A stretch of 64,000 nucleotides of DNA, taken from positions 1,092,692 through 1,156,691 of the forward strand of contig KN832559.1 in NCBI GenBank assembly GCA_000827205.1, in the 5' to 3' direction. The DNA comes from Plicaturopsis crispa FD-325 SS-3. Taxonomy: Eukaryota; Basidiomycota; Agaricomycetes; Amylocorticiales; Amylocorticiaceae. The position numbers and the translations under genes were made by a program. The first letter of the stretch is position 1, and every line of letters begins with the position of its first letter. This document shows positions 12,524 to 22,618 of this stretch, one piece after another. The notes below the pieces were generated by a model, which made no database searches, had not been told where the DNA came from, and saw only the letters and a program-made list of their open reading frames with translations.

Positions 12524-15500
12524 ATGTCTACCGCTGCTCGACAGCAGAAACCCGCGAGGAAGGGGGGTCCTGATCCTGCCAGGTGCGTGCTCTTGTATAG
12601 CGGCCGCCCATCTAGCACTAATGTCTGCATAGACGCGCACCAGCATGGAACGGAGCGAGAGCTTCCCCGACCTTTTCTCCGAGCGGCGCACCAGCTCGAC
12701 TTCCCAACGGGCCCCCACAAGGCGCATTCCCCCCTCTGGGTGGTCAACCGAACGGCAACGCCCGCACCGATAACCCCCAGGATCGCGTGTTGCAGAATCT
12801 CTCTGGTTTAACTGTGAGTTATTGAATATATCGGACACATGAACGGTGTTCACCATTAATCAGGGCACTACTATTACACTGTCTACGAAGACGTCGCAGC
12901 GGTACGAAGGCGTCGTTGGCTCGACTAGCGCCGAGGGCGATACGACGGGTGTCACACTGAAGGACGTCAAAGAGCTCTCTAGCCCCGGCGCCCCGCTCAA
13001 GGAAACACTATTCATCGCAACTACAAACATCGACAAGTGGGCATCAGGCCCGGCGGACGCGCAGGCGACCAATGGCGACAGTAAGACGCCACATCATCCG
13101 ACCCTGCTGTGCCTGTTTACCTGAGCCCGTTTTCTCGTACTATTATCAGGTTTCCGGACAGACACAGACATCTCACAAAAGGCGCCTGCGCGGCAGAATC
13201 GTGAACTGCAGGCCTGGCAGCCTGATCCCGACTCGTCGGGTGCGAGCACTACGCTCACCCAAGGCGATGACCTCACTTTCGGCCACAGCGCTAACAACAC
13301 ATCTTGGGATCAGTTTGCGGCCAACGAAAAGCTGTTTGGGGTTAAGACGGGCTTTGACGAGGATCTATACACGACTAAACTTGACCGTTCGGCGGCAGAT
13401 TTCAAGGAGCGGGAGCGGAAGGCGCAGAAGATTGCAAATGAGATCATCGGGGTAAGTCACGCTTCATTCATATTCCAGTGACGATTTGGGTCTTATCGGT
13501 ATGGTAGTCGGCGACGAATAACCCCCATATCGCGGAGGAGCGGAATATGGTCGTGGATGACAGCGGTGTCAACGAGGAAGACAAGTAAGCATGCTAGTCA
13601 AAGCCCTATATATTGTTACTCATATAGTGTGTAGATATGGTGCTGTTGTTCGTGGAACTAATGCCTACGTCCCTCCGGGCGCCCGGAGAGGCGGTGTCAC
13701 ATCCCCGACAGAAACCGGAAAATCTGACGCTCCGAAAGTAACAGTGAACACACCTGATGGTGCAGCCGCGTCCCAGCCTTCGGCACAGACCTCGTCCTCA
13801 TCCAAGGCGGCATCTCCTGCTCCGTCGTCAAACGGTAACAAGGTGAGACCGTTCACTTGAAGATTGCACGCTCGTCGCCTCACGCATATGATCTTTCTAG
13901 CCTCCCGCAGACCCTTTGCCCGCTTTCCGTGACTTCGTGACAAATGAGAAGGTTCGACTCACGCAGAAACGACAAGCACTTGTAAAGAGCGAGATGGACA
14001 AGCGTATGGCTGAGCTTGTGAAATTCAGTCAAAGTTTCAAGGTAGGCCTTTTCTTTCCGCGCCATGTTCACATGCTCAAGTCTCGACTCTTCTAGCTCAA
14101 CAAGCCCATTCCCGACGACTTGGTGCCGATTCTTGCGAAAGACGAGGAGAAGCAGAAACAGATCCGAGAAAAGTCTACGAAGGACGCTCATGCCCCACAA
14201 GCGCGTAACATTGGCATAGCGTCGACAGCTGGAACAGCACCCAACGTCGCGAGCTCTCGTGTGCCCGCGGTCCTTCAGTCAGGAAAACATGCACCTGACG
14301 CAACACGGAAAGCAACGCCCGCTCCCCCCGGCAGTGCGAAGGCCCCGCCTGCATCTGCGCAGAAACCTGCGGCTGCGGCTGCGAAACCTGCTGAACCTGC
14401 GAAAAAAGGTGCCATCTCGATGTTCATACAACCGATCCCTGCTTTCAAAGGGCCGAAGCAGTCACGGCCAGCGGCGAATTCTAACAACGCCAATGGATCG
14501 TCTGCTCCCCGTGCCCCTGCTGCCCCCGTCCCGTCTGCTCCCGCTCCTGCCGCGAACCCTCCCATGTCTCCTAACACTGCGAATCGGTTGAACGTGAATG
14601 CGCATTCGTTCAGACCGAACACCAAAGTAATCTTGTTCCGCGCAATATCTTGTATATTTACTGACCGATGGTGGTGCGGATTGACAGGCTACCCCTTCAC
14701 CAAGTACTCAGTCTGCATCTCTGTCGCCGAAGCCAAAACAGTCAGATACGCCTCGGGTACGTGTCATCATCTTCTGGACTTCGACAGCTGCTTATGAACT
14801 ATGGCGCGATACCTTAGTCGTCCTCGACACCTAATCCCTTCTTTGGGACTCGCGTCATCAAGAAGAACACGCCGGTGCATATCAAGGACGACTTCAACCC
14901 GTTCAAACACAACAAAGTCGTCGAGGCGGGCCAAGTCTGTGAGTGCCCTTACCATATATCACCGTAGGCTCTACGCCAGAGTACTGATATTGCATCTAGC
15001 GGCTATCTGGCCGTACAGCGGCAAGCGGTACATGCTGATGTTCCCACCTCTTCAACACCAACCACCGCAACAATCTCCGCATATGATGGCTCCTGGTCCG
15101 CCGCCTATTCCGCCCCCATCTTACGAGGAAGACTCGGCACAACAGGCCGCTGCGCGGGGATATGTCTATGCGTATCCTCCTTATGCCTACCCCGGCCAGG
15201 TCAAACCATACCCTCTGAACGATATTATACTGTCACTGACAAACTACTTCAGCATATGATGCCCGGGATGGTGCCTCCTGGACCGCCCGGTGCTTACATG
15301 CCTGGGCCTTACATGCAACCTATGGGCTTCCCGCCTGGTATGCCCCCACCAAACGGTCAGTGCAAGTTTCCTATGAAGTGTACCCAAAAGCTGAGCTCGT
15401 TTTCCGTTGTCCTATCTAGCAATGTATGCTTCTCCGAATATGGGACAAATGCCTCGTAAGTCGCTATCGAATTTGCACCGATGGTATCGTTGACTGATCT

Positions 15501-15796
15501 CGATCCCTCAAGCGTATATGCAACCACCACCACCCGGTGCATATCCTCCACCTAATGGTGCGGGCCCTCGCCCATCCATGCCACCTACACCCATTCCCGC
15601 ACATGCCCACCCATACTACCATCAGAGCCCACAACGTATGGTCTCATTTGATCAGTACAGTGGTAAAATGATGTTCACAATGCCTACAGTGCAGCACGCC
15701 GTGCCATATCCTATGATGATGCCACCGAACGGGCCTCCGGGACACCCGTACGACAACGGCCAGGCGCCACCTGTGCCAATGGGCGGACATGCTTGA
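12524..15796 (+). CDS. Ataxin-2 / Pbp1-like poly(A)-binding-protein partner
   Basis: RNA-metabolism protein of the ataxin-2 family, which acts in the cytoplasm with poly(A)-binding protein and in stress granules. Spliced order: a basic Pro/Gly-rich N-terminus from the ATG at 12524; the LsmATX (Sm-like) domain (LSGLTGTTITLSTKTSQRYE with VVGSTSAEGDTTGVTLKDVK); the LsmAD domain (NNTSWDQFAANEKLFGVKTG, then FDEDLYTTKLDRSAADFKER); and the conserved YVPPGAR block near 13660. A long Ala/Pro-rich linker contains a PAM2 motif (RLNVNAHSFRP, about 14586-14618) for binding the PABP MLLE domain. A Met/Pro/Tyr-rich low-complexity C-terminus runs to the stop at 15794-15796. At least eight short introns are needed. 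It is convergent with the Bub1 gene, with stops only 238 bp apart. Confidence 0.9.
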
Positions 15797-16034
15797 ATCT
15801 CCGGCGACGGATACCGCGGCCCCATGACATGAGAGCGCTGTCCGTTCCCCTATCCGTACTTCGGCGACTGAACTTGTTGTGTTACCTACTGCTTGCTTTC
15901 ATTGTTGTGTTGTGGATTCTGGAATGCGACGGCGACTTTCAGATCAATGCCTTTGAGCGACGGTTAAGAGAAATGAGCGTATGCAAATAGCAAAAGTACA
16001 GTATGTAACAGGTAATACTATCATGTTGTCGTCG

Positions 16035-19000
16035 TTATCGTGAATCCAAAAGTGAGCGTTCAATCTTCTTCAACAACCCCTTCAATGTGTTGCTTGTCCG
16101 ATTGCAGTTGCCCTGCAACCACTTCTCCATTTGCACGCGTATCTCGCCCAGCTCGTCGCAAAGTGGCATGTGTCCGTCTTCGTGCACCAAGCAGGGGTTC
16201 AGCAGAACGTCGAACAGCTTGGTCCATAAGTCGTTTTGCCAGTAACGCTTCAGCGGAGTAGATATCTTGTAGCGCGAAGGGCCCCCGGGCGAAGATGCCG
16301 GCACTGACACGACGGAACTGCTTTCGATGTACTTGCCGAAGAGCATGCAGTATATGATCCCTGCTAGACCGAAGTAGTCGGGCTGGTACGTCCACGGTCG
16401 GTCTTCGCGCATCTCGAAGCAGTCCCGCGCGTCGGTCGGCCACTCTGCGATGAATGTCTGGCCTGCTGGGAACAACGCCGTGTCGATGGTGCGGCCAAAG
16501 TCGATGACTCGGACGCCCTTGTGGCTCCATCCGTCGTCGCCAGACGGCTGATATACGCTAGACCACGCAGAGGCGCCTCCGGGAACGTCTTCGAGGCGTA
16601 TGAGGCAGTTGTCGATCTTGAGGTCGCCGTGGATGAAGCCCGCACTATGCATGCCCTCGACGAGACGCATTAATTCGATGGCGAAGAACATGACGAGGAG
16701 TTCATCCAGGCATGCCCCTTGCTGCGACACACCGGCCTGGCTGGCGCGGTTGACAATGTCGAGCAGTGTGCCCTGAGGACTGAGCTCCAGGACAAGGAAG
16801 CTTTCGTCGCGGAACGCGTAGAGGTCGTGCGGAACGACTACAGATGCCCGGAGATTCGGCGCAAGCTTGGAGCGCATCCTCCGGAGTACGTGGAACTCCC
16901 AGAGGTTCTTCGGTTTGACAACCTTTAGAGCGAGCATGGAGGATCCGCCTTCATCCTCGTCCTCGTCGTAATCATCCTCGTCTTCGTCCTCGTCGCCGGG
17001 CTGCTTGCTGATATCTCTAGCCGCAAACACAGCTCCGAATCCACCCTCCCCAAGCTTGCCCGTCACATTGAACTTTCGGCCTGCAATCGTTAAAGGGAAG
17101 CCACCGGTGTCAGATGAGCTCGTGTTTCCACTGGCCCTGCGCTGCTTTTTCTGCGCGAATTTCTGCAGGCCGTCAAGGAGCTGTGCATCATGGCTCGTCA
17201 TGTCGTGGAAACCGGAATCCGACGGGATAATCGATAATAAGGTCGATACAATAGGTGGGTCGAACGGGTTGCACGGATTAGCGGGCTTGAAAGACGATGC
17301 AAGAGTGAGGGTTTCCGAAAAGCTCAATGCGCCCGTCTTCTCTATCAAGAACTGTGGAAGTTCTTGGCCGTCGTGCTCCTGGTCGTCGTGTCCTTCGTCG
17401 ACGAAAGAGTCGTCGTAATTTTCGTGCTGCGATGACTCTATGAAGGTATTGCGCGCTCTCGCAAGTGCTTCCTCCCTTTCCTCTTCCTCCCTCAACTCTG
17501 CGGCCAACCGCTCTGCCGCTTTCACAGCACCATGCTCGACCATCGACTGGTCCAGCTCGTTCGGCGTCGTAGGCGCGCGCGTGCTGGTCGTAAAGTCGTA
17601 CGTCCGCTCCGTTATGGGAGTCATCACATTGAACTCGCCAAAGCGTCCGCCGAGAGGGACATGGTACGACTCTGCGTCTTCGTATCCGTCGCCTTCTGCG
17701 TGGTCGAGGGGTTCCGGTGTTGCATCGTATCGCTCCTGCTCCTCGATATATGATTCATCGGCCTCGTCTTGCACTTCTTGTTCTTGTTCTTGTTTATACT
17801 CGGCCTCCGCCTCTGCAGCGGTCTCATCGACCTCCTCGATGAACGACTCCGCCGGAGGCTGTAAAGGCGCTCTGCTGCCAAGAACAAGTCGAGGCGTCTG
17901 CCCATCCTTCCCGTCCACAAACGGCCTAAACGTAGCACTAGGCGTCTTCGGCGTGAACGCATTCTCGTTCTGCGACGGCGGGCGACTGAACACCTTGAAT
18001 GGCGTCCTCGAATTCGGGTCGATGAACGGAGTGAACGAAGTGCCTGACGTCGAAGTTGAGACCTGTAGCACATTGGGTGCTTCCAATGCGGGGTCCGAGC
18101 TGGCATGGGAGAAGACGTCGCGCGGTGCGGGGGTAAAGACTTTGGAGAACACGCTTCCTGTACCAGGGTCTTCTGGTACGACTGCAAGGGGTCGGAGGAG
18201 GCTGCGAGGCCCAGCGTTCTCGTCTACGCGGGGAAGTGAGGGTGTCGCGGCGTCCTTGACGGCGAGGGCACGACGGCTCACGTCGGTGGCTGAAGGTGTC
18301 TTGTTTGCTGTGTCATCTACGAAGGGCTTGAACTAGAATACTTGGTTGATGAGTGATGTCTATGGCACGAATGACATATCCTACCTTCGCTGGACCCGAG
18401 GCCACCTTCTTTCCAGCATTCTCGTCCACGAACGGCCGGAACGCCGGACCTGTACCGTCAGATTAGAGTCGGTATACTAGGTATCGACCAACACTCACCT
18501 GGCGCCTTCACAACGGCATTTTCGTTGTTCGCTGGGGTGTTCAGCGTGGGCAAGGGCCGCACAATCGGTGTGATAGGCTCTATCCTTTTCACCGGGGCGT
18601 GCTTGCTCCCAGGTGCAACACGCATCGTCTTCTCCGGCGAATTGTACATTCCAAACACATCCGCCAGCGCCTCCTTCGTGTTGATCGTCACGGTAGGCTC
18701 GGCACCGCCCATGACGCTCTTCCTGCGCAGCCCACCTGTCCTGTTGCGCGTGCCGTCGTCGTTGAATTGGACACGCACGGCAGTGGATGATGTGGACCGT
18801 AACTCGGATGCTGGCGGTGGGCCCCATTTCTTGCCCAGTAAGCCCATGGAGCGTGCGCGTGCTTCGGCTGCGCTGTATTCGACACCCTCCTCGGTGAAGA
18901 GGAGTGATAAGTTGAAGCGCAGCTTCTCGGGACGCTTTCCAGGTGCAGGCGGTGCCAGCATAGGGAGATAGCGATCGTGATTTGCGCCCGATAGACTAGT

Positions 19001-19809
19001 GCTATTGGCAGCATTATTGGAGAGTGGAGAGGGTGTCGAGCGGGTTGGTGGGGTGTGGTTTCGTAGCGGGTTGAGGCGTAAGTCGGTGGATTTGGAGGAT
19101 GTGGATTTGGAAGATGAGGATTTAGAAGACGAGGGTGGGCTCGGACGTGCGTCTGCAGTAGCAGGTGAAGAACCACGCTCTTGGAATGCAAGATAGCGTT
19201 TCTTGAGCCTGTCTCGAGGACGTGCTTGACGCTTGATACCGAGGGCATACACTTGATCAGCTTCGCTCCGTCTAAGCAGCAGGCCTTTCAGCGCACATCA
19301 GAGTAGCTGACTAGAGCACACACTCACCGGCCCTCCTTCTCCAGCACATCTGCGTACTCCTCGTACAGCAAAGAAAACACGAGCCCGATCTTGTTCTCTA
19401 TGAGGAAAGCATACACCGTCGAGGGTTTCTCGACTTGCTGCGCATATAGCAACCACAGCTTCAAGTAGCGCAGATCACCCTTGTAGCCCTCATCGTCCTT
19501 GAACTTCCGTGTCGTTTCCTCGAGTAGTTCGAGCAGCCCTGATTCGGGATCGTCTTTCGCATAGTTTTTGACCGTCCACTGGATAAACCGATCGTATGGG
19601 GTGAGTGGGTCGTCGTCGTCTTCGAGTAGATTCGATATTTGCTCGCGGTAGTATTCCTTTTCTTTAGCAAGCTCAGAACTGGAACGAGCGGGAGTCGATC
19701 TTGAGGCCTCTTGCATGGCGGCGAGGGTGGCACCTCTCAGAGTTAGAGTTCTGGTCGCGCGACTTTGAGCGCGACGCGGTTCGGTATTGTCACCTGACTT
19801 GTTTTTCAT
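16035..19809 (-). CDS. Bub1-like spindle-checkpoint kinase
   Basis: Kinetochore Ser/Thr kinase of the spindle assembly checkpoint. The first exon (ATG 19809, or the in-frame ATG at 19707) encodes the Mad3/BUB1 homology region 1 TPR domain: DPLTPYDRFIQWTVKNY, then LRYLKLWLLYAQQVEKP. It splices at about 19320 to VYALGIKRQARPRDRLKKRY. The middle is disordered and holds repeated FxPFVD and ENA motifs (see finding). The kinase domain has Gly loop KLGEGGFGAVF, an acidic insert, ALKVVKPKNLWEF, catalytic loop HGDLKIDN and metal site IDFGRTID. HGD in place of HRD is normal for Bub1. Total is about 1,200 aa. Introns near 19279-19320, 18449-18490 and 18335-18388 have good splice sites. No literal KEN tripeptide was seen. 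Confidence 0.9.
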
Positions 19810-19933
19810 GTTTTTCGCTCAGTTCGAGAAAAAGAAAAACGGCGATGCTCTGAATCAAACTAATATTCGAGCTTGAACGCTACGGAAAGCAATGAAAAGC
19901 TAATGCAATGACAATAAGATGGAAGATAATGTA

Positions 19934-22165
19934 TCAAGTCGCCTCCTTGGCCAGCTGGGCTAGGACCCCCTGCTCAATCGTAGTCTCCCAAAGCTCCACC
20001 TTCGCCCGCTCGATTTCCGCCACCAGCTGCCTTCTCCGCTCCTTAGCTTTCGCCAGCACCTCGTCTTTTCGTATAGGCTGCGCCGCAGGGCGACCTGGGC
20101 CGCCGACGCAGCGAGGTAGAGTCGGCTGAGGTTGACTGGACGGCCCAGCGCTCGCACGCGTGGAGGATGAGACGGTTTCCGACGTCCCTGCCATCGACCA
20201 GACACTGGACAAGTCGGATGCCACAGAATGGGATGTAGGTATTGGACGGTGATGTATTGTCGTCGTGGATGGGGGTACTGGTTGCACGCCCGAAGGCGTC
20301 ACGTCTTTATAGATCGGTTCCGCGAGCGGGTTGGTAGCCAAGTCTAGCAGCATGGTTGCGGCTGTCATTGGATCGTCTGCTGCAGCTGCGGCGGTGGGAA
20401 ATTGAGAAACAAAACGAGCGCGCAGAAAATGTCGAAGCATACCTTGGTCACCCGTGAAAACTTGCGGATCCGGGGATATGCTTTCGAATTGCGGCGTCGA
20501 CGGTCCCGCGAACGAGCTTGAGGATTCAACGGGGGAGTGGGAGAGGGCGGGCGCGGACGAGTTGGCGGGATATGAGGAAGAAGAGGGCTGCTGCGTTGAC
20601 ATGGCCAGCAACGTCGGGTCAATGACATAATCTGGAATGCTATTGGAATTGGTGGAGCCAGCGTCTGCGTCGTTGGCCATCGACTCTAGCGTCTGCTGCA
20701 TGGCAGTGGCGTCGAAATTTCTATTGTAGTCATGATTGGAAAATGCTTCGGGCGAAAATGCGGTATTGGGGATTTCGTTGGTGGAATAAGAATTAAGAAC
20801 AGACATGAAGTTGTCGAGATCGAAATCATCGGGAGGGTTACTGCTGCCTGCCGTTGACGAGGGGCTAGACACGAGGTTGGGGGCGGGTGGATTAGATTGC
20901 CCAGAAAACATGGTCGCGATGATTTGGTCGAACGTCTCCGGATTGTTCTTCGACTGGTCCTGACCCTGCGTATTATGTCGCGACGACCGCGCAGCTTCCG
21001 CATTAACATTGCTATGATCCACAAGAACCTCGGGAGCCACAGGATGTGGTGGTCTGGCAGACGACGTCGGAGGACGTTCGAGCCCGTACAACGCCGTCGC
21101 TGGCCGATAATAGCTCCGCTTCTGTGGGACCTCCTGCCGCTGGGCATGCGACCTCGCAGCCGCCTTTTCAGCCGCACTCTTGATGAGCCCCACTAGCTGC
21201 GCGATCAGCTGCTTCCCACGTTCCCGCTCCCAAGTCGCACGATATGCATCGGGCCCCTCGCCATTGGGAAATGGATATGGCACGTCCCAATCCGCCGCGC
21301 CTGCAGGTACGTTGGCGAGCTTTCTCCGCTTGGATGCTGGACTGCTAGATCTCCGGGATTGCGCCCACTGCTTCTGCTGAATCCTCTCCTGGTCGACAGG
21401 TGGTCGCCGGGACGCGTCGCCGGCCGCGATGAGCTTTAAGATGGACCCCAGAACGGGAAAGATGTTGCGTTGCTTGATCAAGGACGCGACGATCTCCTCG
21501 TTGGTGGGCACAGGTAATCGACTAAGATCGTAGACCGGGAGGCGTGACTTGTATCCTAACCGAGGGGCGTTACCATCCTCTTCGACAACGATTGGATTGT
21601 CGGGGTTTGAGCCGCGTGTATGTCGCTGGACAGATAGATTCGCGGGGTGGACACCACCGACTAAACCAGCTAAACCTAGGAGGGCCTGCTGATTCCGTAG
21701 AAAATTTGCCGGAGGTGGCGCGTCGGGATCTGGTAATGGAATCGGGGGAGGTGCTGGCCGTGGCGTAGCCGACTTCTCCTTTGCAGCCTTCTTCTTTCGA
21801 CCGATCAGCGGCTGAGATCCATGTCGAAGAGGCAGTGGCTGCGGGCGAGACACCGGGCAGTACGACTGCTGGGGTTGCGCCGGAGCATATGCAGGGGCCT
21901 GAGGCCGTTGAGCAAACCCGTGATGGCTAAAGCCACTCAACGACGAGGCTGGTGGATTGACTGCAAGTTCAGAATATGGTTGGGAACCAGGAAGTGCAAT
22001 GGTCCCCACGTTTTGTGCTGCAGAGCCTGGCCCACTGGGCAGAGCCAGTGACGGCGATGGTGACCTACCTCTGGTTGCACCCGGAGAGGGTGGTGGAGAA
22101 CCGAAGAGAGAATCTTCGTTCTCGCTGTCTTCGTGGTTATCGCCGTGCATCGAGTCGTCGATCAT
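19934..22165 (-). CDS. Uncharacterised low-complexity protein, about 740 aa
   Basis: I do not recognise this gene. It is an almost uninterrupted minus-strand frame. The most likely start is the Met at 22165 (MIDDSMHGDNHEDSENEDSL), because the residues upstream read like 5' UTR. The N-terminus is acidic, then Ser/Pro/Gln-rich. An ordered-looking part near residues 215-340 contains YDLSRLPVPTNEEIVASLIK and WDVPYPFPNGEGPDAYR followed by WERERGKQLIAQLVGLIK. The rest is Ser/Asn/Pro-rich. The C-terminus (KDEVLAKAKERRRQLVAEIE...) is a charged helix likely to form a coiled coil. The style (acidic start, long disordered tracts, small helical block, coiled coil) suggests a nuclear regulatory or scaffold protein, but that is a guess. 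It stops 125 bp from the Bub1 start, head-to-tail. Confidence 0.65.
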   Translation of the reverse strand: MIDDSMHGDNHEDSENEDSLFGSPPPSPGATRGRSPSPSLALPSGPGSAAQNVGTIALPGSQPYSELAVNPPASSLSGFSHHGFAQRPQAPAYAPAQPQQSYCPVSRPQPLPLRHGSQPLIGRKKKAAKEKSATPRPAPPPIPLPDPDAPPPANFLRNQQALLGLAGLVGGVHPANLSVQRHTRGSNPDNPIVVEEDGNAPRLGYKSRLPVYDLSRLPVPTNEEIVASLIKQRNIFPVLGSILKLIAAGDASRRPPVDQERIQQKQWAQSRRSSSPASKRRKLANVPAGAADWDVPYPFPNGEGPDAYRATWERERGKQLIAQLVGLIKSAAEKAAARSHAQRQEVPQKRSYYRPATALYGLERPPTSSARPPHPVAPEVLVDHSNVNAEAARSSRHNTQGQDQSKNNPETFDQIIATMFSGQSNPPAPNLVSSPSSTAGSSNPPDDFDLDNFMSVLNSYSTNEIPNTAFSPEAFSNHDYNRNFDATAMQQTLESMANDADAGSTNSNSIPDYVIDPTLLAMSTQQPSSSSYPANSSAPALSHSPVESSSSFAGPSTPQFESISPDPQVFTGDQGMLRHFLRARFVSQFPTAAAAADDPMTAATMLLDLATNPLAEPIYKDVTPSGVQPVPPSTTTIHHRPIPTSHSVASDLSSVWSMAGTSETVSSSTRASAGPSSQPQPTLPRCVGGPGRPAAQPIRKDEVLAKAKERRRQLVAEIERAKVELWETTIEQGVLAQLAKEAT

Positions 22166-22618
22166 ATCGCGCCTTGGGGTGCAAAAATAAGCGGAGTGAG
22201 AATGAGCTGCGATGAGCACAAACTAGGGGCCGTACCGTAGATGAGGGGATTGTGACCGGAAAAATGACGACTTGGGTGTGTCTGGAGGTGTCGTGAGGAG
22301 AAGGAGGTTTTTTTTGCGGCGAGGCAAAACGACTCGAGGAAAAAAAGCTAGGATGAAAACGAGATTGTTGGTACATATAACGCCACAAAAAAGTGGATAT
22401 GCTTACCCTCGATGCCTATTAACACCTTGAGGATGGTTTCGTCGGAGCACGCAGCAATTATAAGCGGTTTGAGATGAAAATGGAGGAGGACATGGTGGTC
22501 GTGAGCAGAAATGCAACGGAGTTTGTAGCCGTGTGGCCCGAGGAAGTATTGCTTTCCGTAAGCGATCTTTACTGACTTCATGCTTTCCTGCTAACGAACT
22601 CATCCTTATACCTGGACC
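22166..22618. promoter_or_regulatory. Divergent promoter region, orphan gene / RhoGEF
   Basis: About 450 bp separates the two divergent start codons. It includes a T-rich/A-rich patch near 22308-22345. No coding signal was seen. Confidence 0.45.

Noticed and set aside
17440-18336. 298-codon plus-strand ORF opposite Bub1
   Set aside because: Antisense shadow of the Bub1 linker exon, Ser-rich, with no recognisable features.
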